From Candidatus Cottocaccamicrobium excrementipullorum (GTDB lineage: Bacteria > Bacillota > Clostridia > Lachnospirales > Lachnospiraceae): 64,000 nt of DNA. The stretch covers positions 124,001-188,000 of the forward strand of contig DVFL01000019.1 in the NCBI GenBank assembly GCA_018713255.1. The letters run 5' to 3'. Positions 8,281 to 16,607 of this stretch are shown piece by piece. Below the pieces are notes generated by a model. That model saw nothing but the letters and a program-made list of their open reading frames with translations. It did not search any database and was not told the DNA's origin. Positions within the stretch are counted from its first letter, which is position 1. Every line of letters begins with the position of its first letter. The translations under genes were made by a program, and so were the position numbers.

Positions 8281-9567
8281 TTATGCCTCTTCCAGCAGCT
8301 TGTTAATTGACGCAATTTTTACGCAGAGAGTGAAGATATGCATTGCTGTGTCCAGATCCTCCAGAGAAGGATAGGTAGGCGCGATTCGGATATTGCTGTC
8401 ATGAGGATCCTTTCCATAAGGATAGGTTGCTCCCGCTCCGGTCATTACCACACCAGCCTTCTTGCATGCTGCAACGATCTGCTTTGCACAGCCGTCCATT
8501 GAATCAAAAGAGATAAAATATCCTCCCTTTGGTTTCGTCCATTCGCCGATTCCAAGTCCGCCCAGTTCATTGTCCAGAACCTGAAGCACGGTTTCAAACT
8601 TGGGACGAAGAATATCTGCATGCTTGCGCATATGCTCTACCAGACCGTGAATATCTTTAAAGAACCGTACATGACGCAGCTGATTCACCTTATCATGGCC
8701 AATGGTCTGAATCTGCAGCTGCTTTTTAATTTCCTCCAGATTGTTCTGAGAAGCAGCCATGGCGGCAATACCAGAACCAGGGAAGCTGATCTTTGAGGTA
8801 GAGGCAAACTTATATACCAGGTCAGGATTTCCTGCCCGCTTACATTCTGCCAGGATCTCAATCAGATGATCCTGATCGTGATCATACAGATGATGAACGC
8901 CGTAAGCATTATCCCAGTAAATTCGGAAATCCTTTGCCGCCGGCTTTAACCGTGCAAAGCGGCGTACAGTCTCATCAGAATAAGAAATTCCCTGAGGATT
9001 AGAATACTTGGGCACGCACCAGATTCCCTTAATGGCCTCATCAGAAGACACCAGCTCTTCTACCATATCCATATCCGGGCCGGTTGGCGTCATGGGCACA
9101 TTAATCATCTCAATTCCAAAATACTCAGTAATGGCAAAATGGCGGTCATAACCAGGAACAGGACATAAAAACTTTACCTTATCCAGCTTGCACCAAGGCG
9201 TATTCCCCATCACACCATGGGTCATGGACCGGGAAATGGTGTCGTACATTACATTTAAGCTGGAATTGCCATAAATAATAATATTATCCACAGGATTTTC
9301 CATCATGTCCCCAATTAATTCCTTGGCTTCCCGGATTCCATCCAGCACGCCGTAATTGCGGCAGTCTGTTCCGTCCTCACAGGTCATATCTGCACCGCTG
9401 GTTAACGCATCCATCATTCCCATGGACAGATCCAGCTGCTCAATACAGGGCTTGCCTCTGGACATGTTCAGGTTTAAACCTCTTTCCTGATACTCTTTGT
9501 ACTGAATCATCAGCTGTTCCTTCAAGGACGCCAGCTCCTCTTTTGTCATTTCTGCGTATGGCTTCAT
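8281..9567 (-). CDS. Aspartate aminotransferase-type PLP enzyme
   Basis: A 428-residue fold-type I aminotransferase of the atypical aspartate aminotransferase subgroup (Asp_aminotransf family). It transfers the amino group between aspartate or a related amino acid and 2-oxoglutarate using pyridoxal phosphate. Visible motifs are YGNSSLNVMYD (phosphate-binding region), CPVPGYDRHF, YSNPQGISYS, YWDNAYGVHHLY and the PLP-lysine segment FASTSKISFPGSG. The C-terminal domain contains KPKGGYFISFD. The subgroup N-terminus (LNLNMSRGKP) is also present. AAGGAGG lies upstream of the ATG. It is 105 bp downstream of gatB in the same direction, so readthrough from gatCAB is possible and would link aspartate supply with amidotransferase function. 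True amino acid preference is not certain. Confidence 0.88.
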   Translation of the reverse strand: MKPYAEMTKEELASLKEQLMIQYKEYQERGLNLNMSRGKPCIEQLDLSMGMMDALTSGADMTCEDGTDCRNYGVLDGIREAKELIGDMMENPVDNIIIYGNSSLNVMYDTISRSMTHGVMGNTPWCKLDKVKFLCPVPGYDRHFAITEYFGIEMINVPMTPTGPDMDMVEELVSSDEAIKGIWCVPKYSNPQGISYSDETVRRFARLKPAAKDFRIYWDNAYGVHHLYDHDQDHLIEILAECKRAGNPDLVYKFASTSKISFPGSGIAAMAASQNNLEEIKKQLQIQTIGHDKVNQLRHVRFFKDIHGLVEHMRKHADILRPKFETVLQVLDNELGGLGIGEWTKPKGGYFISFDSMDGCAKQIVAACKKAGVVMTGAGATYPYGKDPHDSNIRIAPTYPSLEDLDTAMHIFTLCVKIASINKLLEEA

Positions 9568-9672
9568 TTTTTCCTCCTTGCTGCAGACTGGCTCTTCGCC
9601 GGTCTGACCATATGGTTAATCTATTGTTTCTGCTGTCATAACAGCGGATAAAATTAAGGTTAAGGCCCTTGA

Positions 9673-11112
9673 CTAAGCCTGGCTTAACAGCTCCTTTACC
9701 AGCTGATTCACCGCCGCCGGGTCCGCCTTTCCTTTCATCGCCCGCATGGTCTGGCCTACAATAAATCCTGCGGCCTTTTCCTTGCCGTTTTTAAAATCCT
9801 GTACAGACTGAGGATTGGCAGCGATAATCTCTTCAATCACCTGACGCAGCCTGCCCTGATCGCTGACCATCTTCAGGCCCTTTTCTTCCACATATTTCTC
9901 TGGATCCACGTCGGATTTGAAAATTTCCTCAAACACTGCCTTAGCCACAGTACGATTTATCACATTTTTCTCCACCAATCCAATCAGTGCCGCCAGATTT
10001 TCCGGTGAGAAAGAAATCTCATCCACATCCATAGAAAGCTCTTTGGCCAGGCGCATGCCCTCTACCATCAGCCAGTTGGATACTTCCTTAGGCCGGCCGC
10101 AGATGGCTGCAGCTGCCTCAAACAAATCCGCCAGATGCTTGCTCCCTGTCAGGATCTGGGCATCATAAGCAGGCAGACCGAATTCTTCTTGATAGCGGGC
10201 CATTTTTTCCTCCCGCATTTCCGGCTGAGCCCTGCGGATCTTCTCCAGCCACTCATCGGAAATCACCACCGGCACCAGATCTGGGTCTGGGAAATACCGG
10301 TAATCCTGAGCGTCCTCCTTAGAACGCATCGCGCGGGAAATTCCTTTAGCGTCATCCCACCTTCTGGTTTCCTGAACCACCGGCTCTCCCGACTCCAGGA
10401 GATCAATCTGCCGTTCCCGCTCTCCTTCAATGGCTCTGGCAATGGCCCTGAAGGAATTTAAGTTTTTCATTTCCGTCCTGGTTCCGAACTTTTCCTGCCC
10501 TGCTTCCCGGACAGAAAGGTTAACATCCGCCCGCATGGATCCTTCCTGAAGCTTACAGTCTGAGGCGCCCAGGTACTGAATGGTTGTCCGCAGTTTTTCC
10601 AGATAAGCAATAACCTCATCTGCACTCCGCATATCCGCTTCCGACACAATTTCAATCAGCGGCACGCCGCTGCGGTTGAAATCCACCAGAGAGCAGTCCT
10701 CCCACTCATCATGAATCAATTTTCCCGCATCCTCTTCCATATGAATTTCATGGATGCGCACCTTCTTTTTCCCGGCCTCCGTCTCAATCTCCACCCAGCC
10801 GTCGTGGCAGATCGGAAGGTAAAGCTGAGAAATCTGATAGTTCTGAGGATTATCCGGATAAAAATAATTCTTCCGGTCAAATTTGCAGTACTGGTTGATC
10901 TGGCAGTTAGTGGCCAGTCCCACGGCAAGAGCATACTCCACCACCTGTTTGTTTAATACAGGGAGAGAACCTGGCATGCCGGTACATACCGGGCAGGTAT
11001 GGGTGTTTGGCTCGCCGCCGAACTGGGTGGAACAGGAGCAGAAGATCTTGGTCTTCGTTGCAAGCTCCACATGAACCTCCAGACCGATGACGGTTTCATA
11101 TTGTTTGCTCAT
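9673..11112 (-). CDS. gatB: Asp-tRNA(Asn)/Glu-tRNA(Gln) amidotransferase subunit B
   Basis: Subunit B of the GatCAB amidotransferase. It binds the mischarged tRNA and activates Glu-tRNA(Gln) or Asp-tRNA(Asn) before ammonia from GatA completes amidation. The start is placed at ATG 11112 (MSKQYETVIGLEVHVEL), giving 479 residues, the usual length, with AAAGGAG 9 bases upstream; the longer frame would overlap gatA. Visible motifs are GLEVHVEL, the zinc-type CSCSTQF...CPVC pair and YFYPDNPQNYQISQ. The C-terminal YqeY-like tail ends in GQTMRAMKGKADP. It is last of gatC-gatA-gatB, 22 bp after gatA. Confidence 0.97.
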   Translation of the reverse strand: MSKQYETVIGLEVHVELATKTKIFCSCSTQFGGEPNTHTCPVCTGMPGSLPVLNKQVVEYALAVGLATNCQINQYCKFDRKNYFYPDNPQNYQISQLYLPICHDGWVEIETEAGKKKVRIHEIHMEEDAGKLIHDEWEDCSLVDFNRSGVPLIEIVSEADMRSADEVIAYLEKLRTTIQYLGASDCKLQEGSMRADVNLSVREAGQEKFGTRTEMKNLNSFRAIARAIEGERERQIDLLESGEPVVQETRRWDDAKGISRAMRSKEDAQDYRYFPDPDLVPVVISDEWLEKIRRAQPEMREEKMARYQEEFGLPAYDAQILTGSKHLADLFEAAAAICGRPKEVSNWLMVEGMRLAKELSMDVDEISFSPENLAALIGLVEKNVINRTVAKAVFEEIFKSDVDPEKYVEEKGLKMVSDQGRLRQVIEEIIAANPQSVQDFKNGKEKAAGFIVGQTMRAMKGKADPAAVNQLVKELLSQA

Positions 11113-11134
11113 GGCTCTTTGGCTCCTTTCTGTC

Positions 11135-12646
11135 TCAGACCGCTGCTTCTTTCTGTCCTGCTTCAGCATTCCAGGAATTTTCCAATTCTCCTGCAAGAGC
11201 CGGAGACTCATAACCGCGGCTCTCCTCCAGGGCGCAGGCAGCCCGGATCAGCTTCTTTTCCTGGAAGCAGTCTCCGATCAGCTGAACGCCGATGGGCAGT
11301 CCCTGACTATCCTGTCCGCAGGGAACCGTCATTCCGGGAAGACCTGCCAGATTGACAGAAATCGTATAAATATCTCCAAGATACATCTGCAGCGGATCCT
11401 TAAGGGATTCTCCCAGACGCGGCGCCGTATACGGTGATGCCGGAGCAATAATGATATCATATCGGGAAAACGCCTGGTCAAACGCCTGTTTAATCAGCGC
11501 TTTAGTTCTTAAGGCTTTCAAGTAATATGCATCATAATAGCCGGAACTTAACACAAAGGATCCCAGCATAATCCTGCGCTTCACTTCTGGACCGAATCCC
11601 TGAGACCGGCTTTTCTTGTACATGTCGTGAAGGCCATTATACTCTTCTGCCCGGTACCCGTACTTTACCCCGTCAAACCGAGAAAGATTGGAGCTGGCCT
11701 CCGCAGAAGCAATGACATAATAAGCCGGAATAGCATAATCCACCAGACTTAAATCAAACTCCTCCGCCACGGCCCCCTGATCGGTCAAGACTTTAACCGC
11801 CTTCAGTACAGCCTCCTTCACTTCCGGGTTCAATCCTTCTTTGAAATAATCTCTGGGAATGCCGATTCTTAATCCTTTCACCTCCGGAGAGAGAGCAGAA
11901 GTAAAATCCGTATCCTGCCGTCTCACTGATGTGGAATCCTTGGCATCATGAGAAGAAATCGTCTCTAAAACGGTAACACAGTCTCTTACATTCCGGGCAA
12001 TAGGGCCGACCTGATCTAAGGAAGAACCATAAGCCACCAAGCCATACCGGGATACCGTGCCGTAAGTAGGCTTGATTCCTACCACGCCGCAGAAGGAACT
12101 GGGCTGGCGGATGGAACCGCCGGTATCTGAACCAAGGGCATAAAAGCACTCATTGGCGGCTACCGCTGCGCAGGACCCGCCAGAGGATCCGCCGGGAACA
12201 TGATCCAGGTTCCAGGGGTTTCTGGTTACTCCGAATGCAGAAGTTTCCGTGGTGCTGCCCATGGCAAATTCATCCATGTTGGTTTTTCCCAAAATCACAG
12301 CGCCGGCTTTCTCCAGATTAACCACAGCCTCCGCCGTGTAAGTAGGAACAAAATTCGATAAAATCTTGGAACTGCAGGTGGTCCGCATCCCCTTAATACA
12401 CAGGTTATCCTTAATTCCTACCGGCACTCCGGCCAAAGGTCCTGAAAGCTTACCTTCTTCAATCTGCCGCTGCACTTTTTCCGCCTGCTTAAGAGCCCCT
12501 TCTTCATCTACGGTTACGAACCCATTGATCTTAGGCTCTGCCGCTTTAATCTGGGCCAGCGCAGCCGCACAGGCTTCCTGGGCAGTAATTTCCCCAGCCC
12601 GGATCCGCTCTCCCAGCTCCACAGCCGTTAAGGTTAATATGCTCAT
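11135..12646 (-). CDS. gatA: Asp-tRNA(Asn)/Glu-tRNA(Gln) amidotransferase subunit A
   Basis: Amidase subunit that hydrolyses glutamine and channels ammonia to GatB. The chain has 503 residues. The Ser-cisSer-Lys triad is visible as Lys79 (VGIKDN), Ser154 (GGSSGGS) and Ser178 (SDTGGS), the same numbering as in characterised GatA enzymes. It begins 13 bp after gatC with an AAGGAG-like site and is followed 22 bp later by gatB. Presence of GatCAB implies that this organism makes Gln-tRNA and/or Asn-tRNA by the indirect route. Confidence 0.98.
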   Translation of the reverse strand: MSILTLTAVELGERIRAGEITAQEACAAALAQIKAAEPKINGFVTVDEEGALKQAEKVQRQIEEGKLSGPLAGVPVGIKDNLCIKGMRTTCSSKILSNFVPTYTAEAVVNLEKAGAVILGKTNMDEFAMGSTTETSAFGVTRNPWNLDHVPGGSSGGSCAAVAANECFYALGSDTGGSIRQPSSFCGVVGIKPTYGTVSRYGLVAYGSSLDQVGPIARNVRDCVTVLETISSHDAKDSTSVRRQDTDFTSALSPEVKGLRIGIPRDYFKEGLNPEVKEAVLKAVKVLTDQGAVAEEFDLSLVDYAIPAYYVIASAEASSNLSRFDGVKYGYRAEEYNGLHDMYKKSRSQGFGPEVKRRIMLGSFVLSSGYYDAYYLKALRTKALIKQAFDQAFSRYDIIIAPASPYTAPRLGESLKDPLQMYLGDIYTISVNLAGLPGMTVPCGQDSQGLPIGVQLIGDCFQEKKLIRAACALEESRGYESPALAGELENSWNAEAGQKEAAV

Positions 12647-12659
12647 GATTTTTCACTCC

Positions 12660-12953
12660 TTACTCTACTGTTCTGGGAACCACAAACGCTCCGTCCCGTT
12701 TCTCCGGAGCATTGGCCAGAATGTTCTCCCGGTCATCTCCGTTTTCCACCACATCTTCCCGGAAAACATTATTTACCGGAAATACATGAGACATGGGCTC
12801 TACGCCCTCTGTATCCAGTTCGTTCAGCTTGTCAATATAATCCAGCATTCTGGCCATGTCTTCCTTGGCGTCTTCCTTCTCCTCTGGAGAAAGCTCAAGC
12901 TTTGCCAGAATTCCTACATACTCAATGGTCTCATCGCTGATCTTGTTGGCCAT
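12660..12953 (-). CDS. gatC: Asp-tRNA(Asn)/Glu-tRNA(Gln) amidotransferase subunit C
   Basis: Small subunit that stabilises the GatA-GatB complex. The start is set at ATG 12953 ([14 protein letters not shown]), giving 97 residues, normal for GatC, with AAGAAAGGAGATTCCC directly upstream. The longer frame begins inside the leader and adds 26 residues unlike GatC. The family pattern [10 protein letters not shown]...[18 protein letters not shown] is followed by the typical VVPRTVE end. It is the first gene of gatCAB and is preceded by a roughly 275-base untranslated leader. Confidence 0.97.
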   Translation of the reverse strand: MANKISDETIEYVGILAKLELSPEEKEDAKEDMARMLDYIDKLNELDTEGVEPMSHVFPVNNVFREDVVENGDDRENILANAPEKRDGAFVVPRTVE

Positions 12954-12983
12954 GGGAATCTCCTTTCTTGACAGAAGAATAAA

Positions 12984-13230
12984 AGAAAACAGGGTGCCGC
13001 AGAAGCTGCCTTCCCCGCCCTTCACCCTCATCCGGCAGACTAACGCTGCACATCAATGCGGTATAGGTGCCAGTTACGGCAGTTTCCGGAACAACCCCGT
13101 TGTTTCCCTGCAATCTGCGGCTCCCTCTCCCTGACTTATTCCGCAGTACTTCTCGTCTCCTTCAGTTGCGCCGCATCTCTCAGACCGCCTTATCACAGGC
13201 AGTCAGACAGCGGCTGTTGACTCACGAATT
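12984..13230 (-). promoter_or_regulatory. Structured 5' leader of gatCAB, candidate attenuator
   Basis: From the predicted start site near 13230 to gatC is about 275 bases with no gene. Just before the ribosome binding site (minus strand), AGGGTG (13023-13028) and CACCCT (12991-12996) pair around an inner GAAG/CTTC hairpin and are followed by GTTTTCTTTT, a terminator-like form. A distant segment GCCGCAGA earlier in the leader is perfectly complementary to TCTGCGGC inside that hairpin, so an alternative fold is possible. The T-box core (GGTGGNACC) seen ahead of tyrS is absent. I do not recognise the RNA class. Confidence 0.45.
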
Positions 13231-13236
13231 GCAAAT

Positions 13237-13265
13237 ATCATAGCATACCAGGCTTTCCTTTGCAA
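13237..13265 (-). promoter_or_regulatory. Sigma-A type promoter of gatCAB
   Basis: On the minus strand: -35 TTGCAA (13260-13265), a 17-base spacer and -10 TATGAT (13237-13242). Transcription would start near 13230, well upstream of gatC. Confidence 0.7.
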
Positions 13266-13300
13266 GCAGAAAAATGCACAAAGCGCCCTTCTGCCGCCCT

Positions 13301-13861
13301 TTATGCGGCAAAAATCGTATGTTCCAGCAAAATTTTCGTCCCCATCAGCACTAAAATCAATCCTCCGGCCAATTCTGCCTTGGATTTGTACCGGCTTCCA
13401 AATACATGGCCAATCTTCACTCCTGCCATAGACAGCACGCAGGTGGTAATGCCGATTAAGGTAACTGCCGGAATAATCTGCACCTGAAGGAAGGCGAAGG
13501 TTACGCCCACCGCCAGGGCATCAATGCTGGTGGCCACCGCCAGAATCAGCATGGATTTCACATCAAAAGAAGGATCTCCTTCTTCCTCCTGGCTTCTGGA
13601 TTCTTTAATCATGTTGACGCCGATCAGTCCCAGCAAAATAAACGCCACCCAATGATCAATGGATGTAATGGTGCTCTGAAACTGTACGCCTAAAAGATAT
13701 CCTGCCAAAGGCATCAGCGCCTGAAAAAGGCCAAAGTAAAGTCCGGCCAGCACCGCATGCTTCGCCTCCATTTTGGGAAGAGAAAGCCCTTTACAGACTG
13801 CAACGGCAAACGCATCCATGGACAGCCCCACCGCAATAATAAAAAGTTCTACCAGCGACAT
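13301..13861 (-). CDS. mntP: Manganese efflux pump MntP
   Basis: Small inner-membrane Mn2+ exporter. The start at ATG 13861 ([20 protein letters not shown]) gives 186-187 residues, the normal MntP size, with AGGAGG nearby; the longer frame adds 19 residues not seen in the family. Two DUF204 repeats are evident, each with the conserved Asp in a helix: [13 protein letters not shown] and [12 protein letters not shown]. About six membrane segments are present. The upstream leader is a yybP-ykoY Mn2+ riboswitch, which supports the function independently: Mn2+ would release the terminator and allow export. Confidence 0.96.
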   Translation of the reverse strand: MSLVELFIIAVGLSMDAFAVAVCKGLSLPKMEAKHAVLAGLYFGLFQALMPLAGYLLGVQFQSTITSIDHWVAFILLGLIGVNMIKESRSQEEEGDPSFDVKSMLILAVATSIDALAVGVTFAFLQVQIIPAVTLIGITTCVLSMAGVKIGHVFGSRYKSKAELAGGLILVLMGTKILLEHTIFAA

Positions 13862-13983
13862 CTTTTTTCCTCCTGTTGTAGTAATGAATATTTCCGTCCT
13901 CCAGACGGTATGCTTCATTTCAGGCAGGAGCAGCCGGGCTTATGATTTCGGACAAGGAAAGACCTCTTCTGAACTGACCGCAC

Positions 13984-14112
13984 AAAAAAAGAGACCTACC
14001 TGCAGAAAAATCTGCAGATAAGTCTCATTACTTACGATAAAGCCAGATAGAATCCTATCAGTATGTTGACCATATCTCACGCCGGCAGCGTGCTAACTAC
14101 TCCCTTACCTGT
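13984..14112 (-). ncRNA. yybP-ykoY manganese riboswitch with terminator
   Basis: The minus-strand transcript contains the aptamer-like segment AAGGGAGTAG (near 14095-14106), a GTCAACATACTG region, and TGAGACTTATC pairing with GGTAGGTCTC. The last pair forms a long hairpin (13991-14026) closed by GAGAC/GTCTC, with a TTTTTTT run after it. This is the arrangement of the yybP-ykoY family, in which Mn2+ binding prevents terminator formation. It lies between a consensus promoter and mntP, a canonical Mn2+-controlled gene. Confidence 0.85.
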
Positions 14113-14121
14113 TTACCCGTT

Positions 14122-14150
14122 ATTGTATCGGATGACCAGCGCCTTGTCAA
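14122..14150 (-). promoter_or_regulatory. Promoter of mntP riboswitch transcript
   Basis: Minus strand -35 TTGACA (14145-14150), 17-base spacer, -10 TACAAT (14122-14127). It lies within 15 bases of the stop codon of the upstream wall-repeat gene, so the intergenic space is fully used. Confidence 0.88.
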
Positions 14151-14159
14151 GAATTATTC

Positions 14160-14918
14160 TCAATAAACGTTTCCCAGCAGTGATGTTACTGCATCCTGGC
14201 TGGCCAGCCAATACATTGCAGTAAGGCATTCAAAATAATGAGTGCCTGCTTTTCGGCAGTAAAAATCCCGCTTAACCAGGCCGGCGCCGTCAGCAGAAAG
14301 CTTTATATATTCCTTCCCGCCGATCTTCACCCTTTCCACTCCTTCAATGGTATATCCCTCCATAGCAAGGAGCATGCTCTGAAAACTCACCACATATTCC
14401 GGACTGGTATCGGCCCCCTCGGGGAAACGGTAGGCATCTGCATACTCTAACTCCACGCCGGAACCAGTTCCGTCTGGAGTATAAACCACAAATTCCACCA
14501 TGGTCTGAGATAAGTCAATGACGCCGCTCTGGGCTGCCGTAATCACCTGATACCCTGCCGGCACGTTCAAATGAAAGCCTGACCAGTCGTTGCTGTAATT
14601 GCCGCCATTCCACACGCCTGGGGCAATGTCGGAAAACATGGCTCCAGTCCATCTTCCATCTCTTCCAAAGGCATAAAAGTTTCCGTCCACCTGCCGGTAG
14701 CAGTTGGAAATCATATATCCCTGCTCATTCAGGAAATACCAGGAACCATCTGTATCCTGATACCAGGTATTTACCGGATAAGAACCGTCATCATTCTGAT
14801 ACCACCAGCCCACATCATTTTGCATCCATTGTCCTGCAAAGACGGTGCCTGGGCCGGCGAAAGTCATGGTCAGGGTCACCAGCAGCGCCGCCGCCTTTTT
14901 CCATGTTCGTCTTGTCAT
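14160..14918 (-). CDS. Secreted protein with cell wall-binding (choline-binding-like) repeats
   Basis: A 252-residue exported protein. Residues 1-28 form a classical signal peptide (basic start, hydrophobic core, cleavage near VFAGQ). Residues ~29-92 hold about three aromatic/glycine repeats (GWWYQNDDGS, SWYFLNEQGYM, NFYAFGRDGRW) typical of wall-binding repeats that dock to teichoic acid decorations. The remaining ~150 residues form a beta-rich domain with no motif I recognise; it is not an obvious hydrolase. Its stop lies immediately before the mntP promoter. Upstream, tyrS ends 54 bp away in the same direction. Surface location is well supported; the activity of the C-terminal domain is unknown. 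Confidence 0.85.
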   Translation of the reverse strand: MTRRTWKKAAALLVTLTMTFAGPGTVFAGQWMQNDVGWWYQNDDGSYPVNTWYQDTDGSWYFLNEQGYMISNCYRQVDGNFYAFGRDGRWTGAMFSDIAPGVWNGGNYSNDWSGFHLNVPAGYQVITAAQSGVIDLSQTMVEFVVYTPDGTGSGVELEYADAYRFPEGADTSPEYVVSFQSMLLAMEGYTIEGVERVKIGGKEYIKLSADGAGLVKRDFYCRKAGTHYFECLTAMYWLASQDAVTSLLGNVY

Positions 14919-14971
14919 TCCATAAGCCCCCTTCCTTATTATGACTTCATCATATTCTGGCTTTTCCAGGA

Positions 14972-16204
14972 TTATTTCTCTTCCCAGAATACCCGCATAA
15001 AGTTCTTCTTGCCTCTCTTGATTACTTTTCCGTCTCCGGCAAAGTCTTCCTTGACAAAGCTTCTCTTAACGTCCTTCTCCTGGACACCGTCCACGGAAAC
15101 GCCTCCCTGTTCCACGTTTCTGCGGGCCTCGGAACGGCTCCCCGCCAATCCAGAAGCAGACAGTACTCCCAGGATATCAATCTTGCCGTCTCGGAAATCT
15201 TCTTCTTTCAGGCTGTAGCTTGGCATGCTGGAGGCGTCTCCGCCGCCGGCAAAAAGAGCCTTTGAAGCTTCTCTTGCCTTTACCGCTTCTTCCTCGCCGT
15301 GAACCAGCTTGGTCAGCTCGAAGGCCAGAATCTCTTTTGCCTGATTTAACTGGCTGCCTTCCCAATGATCCATCTCATCGATCTGCTCTAAGGGAAGGAA
15401 GGTTAACATCCGCAGGCATTTCAGCACGTCTGCATCAGCCACATTCCGCCAGTACTGGAAGAAGTCGAAGGGAGAAGTCTTGTTGGGATCCAGCCATACT
15501 GCGCCGGACTGCGTCTTGCCCATCTTCTTTCCTTCTGAATTCAGCAGCAGCGTAATGGTCATGGCGTGAGCATCTTTGCCCAGCTTTCTGCGGATCAATT
15601 CCGTACCGCCTAACATATTGCTCCACTGATCATCGCCGCCGAACTGCATATTGCAGCCATAACGCAGAAACAGCTCATAAAAATCGTAGCTCTGCATGAT
15701 CATATAGTTAAATTCCAGGAAGCTTAATCCCCGCTCCATCCGCTGCTTGTAGCATTCTGCCGTCAGCATCCGGTTAACTGAGAAATGAGGGCCGACTTCC
15801 CGAAGAAACTGAACGTAATTTAAATCCAGCAGCCAATCTGCATTGTTTACCAGCAGCGCTTTGCCGTCAGAAAAATCAATAAAACGGCTCATCTGTTTCT
15901 TAAAGCACTCCACATTATGATCAATGGTTTCCCTGGTCATCATCTGACGCATATCCGTCCGTCCTGACGGATCACCGATCATAGCGGTACCGCCGCCTAA
16001 CAGGGCAATCGGTTTATTTCCCGCCATCTGCAGACGCTTCATCAGGCACAGCGCCATAAAATGTCCTACATGAAGACTGTCCGCCGTGGGATCAAAGCCG
16101 ATATAAAATACGGCCTTTCCCGCATTTACCATTTTTCTGATTTCCTCTTCATTGGTAACCTGAGCAATCAGACCTCTGGCTACCAGCTCGTCATACACCT
16201 GCAT
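14972..16204 (-). CDS. tyrS: Tyrosyl-tRNA synthetase
   Basis: Class Ic aminoacyl-tRNA synthetase charging tRNA-Tyr. The 410 residues are of normal length. The HIGH-type motif is HVGH at 45-48, the KMSKS-type motif is KMGKT at 227-231, and the C-terminal ~70 residues form an S4 RNA-binding domain (SEARRNVEQGGVSVDG). The leader upstream is a T-box with a UAC specifier, directly matching the product. It has its own consensus promoter and is probably transcribed mainly as a single gene. Confidence 0.98.
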   Translation of the reverse strand: MQVYDELVARGLIAQVTNEEEIRKMVNAGKAVFYIGFDPTADSLHVGHFMALCLMKRLQMAGNKPIALLGGGTAMIGDPSGRTDMRQMMTRETIDHNVECFKKQMSRFIDFSDGKALLVNNADWLLDLNYVQFLREVGPHFSVNRMLTAECYKQRMERGLSFLEFNYMIMQSYDFYELFLRYGCNMQFGGDDQWSNMLGGTELIRRKLGKDAHAMTITLLLNSEGKKMGKTQSGAVWLDPNKTSPFDFFQYWRNVADADVLKCLRMLTFLPLEQIDEMDHWEGSQLNQAKEILAFELTKLVHGEEEAVKAREASKALFAGGGDASSMPSYSLKEEDFRDGKIDILGVLSASGLAGSRSEARRNVEQGGVSVDGVQEKDVKRSFVKEDFAGDGKVIKRGKKNFMRVFWEEK

Positions 16205-16261
16205 GATTTCTTCTCCTTTTTCTCTCTTAGTTTCACAACAGCCACGGTCCGTACTAACTGC

Positions 16262-16556
16262 AAAAAACCCCGTCCTGCCGCTTTCGCGGAAAGGACGGGG
16301 CTAAATCCCGTGTTACCACCTTTCTTTACAGACAGCTCACACTGCCTGCCTTATCGAGTACAACACTCTATACTCTAGCGCGATAACGGGCGCAGGTTCC
16401 GCCGCAGCCTACTGAAACCATAAATGAATCTTGTTCGGTGCGGAGCTCAAAGATGTATTCATGTCCTGCTTTCCACGCGCCTCTCATCAGCCGGCTGCTT
16501 TCTGTGTGCTTCTGCATGACACTACTTGTTCTTCTCATGGCTTGCTCTGAAATTAA
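16262..16556 (-). ncRNA. Tyrosine T-box riboswitch
   Basis: The leader binds uncharged tRNA-Tyr and then favours antitermination into tyrS. On the minus strand, the T-box core AAAGGTGGTAACACGGG (about 16306-16322) is followed by a strong terminator: CCCCGTCCT arms around CCGC-GAAA-GCGG, then TTTTTT, at 16262-16300. Stem I features (AAGTAGTG, AGAAAGCAGCCGG, GATGAGAGG) lie upstream. The likely specifier is TAC at 16455-16457 within GAATACATC, a Tyr codon followed by a purine. Confidence 0.92.
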
Positions 16557-16561
16557 GTTAC

Positions 16562-16590
16562 ATTATACCGGTGCGCCCTTTCTTTGTCAA
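16562..16590 (-). promoter_or_regulatory. Consensus promoter of tyrS T-box transcript
   Basis: Perfect sigma-A elements on the minus strand: TTGACA (16585-16590), 17-base spacer, TATAAT (16562-16567). Expression is therefore expected to be limited by the T-box rather than by initiation. Confidence 0.92.
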
Positions 16591-16607
16591 GGCTGAATTG
16601 CCGTAAA

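Noticed and set aside
12366-12971. 201-codon plus-strand ORF across gatA/gatC
   Set aside because: It lies antisense to well-identified gatA and gatC, with no family motif or ribosome site.
12954-13236. T-box riboswitch ahead of gatC
   Set aside because: A TGGCACC string and a terminator-like hairpin are present, but the conserved GGTGGNACC core paired with the terminator is not, unlike the clear case before tyrS. Kept only as an unclassified leader.
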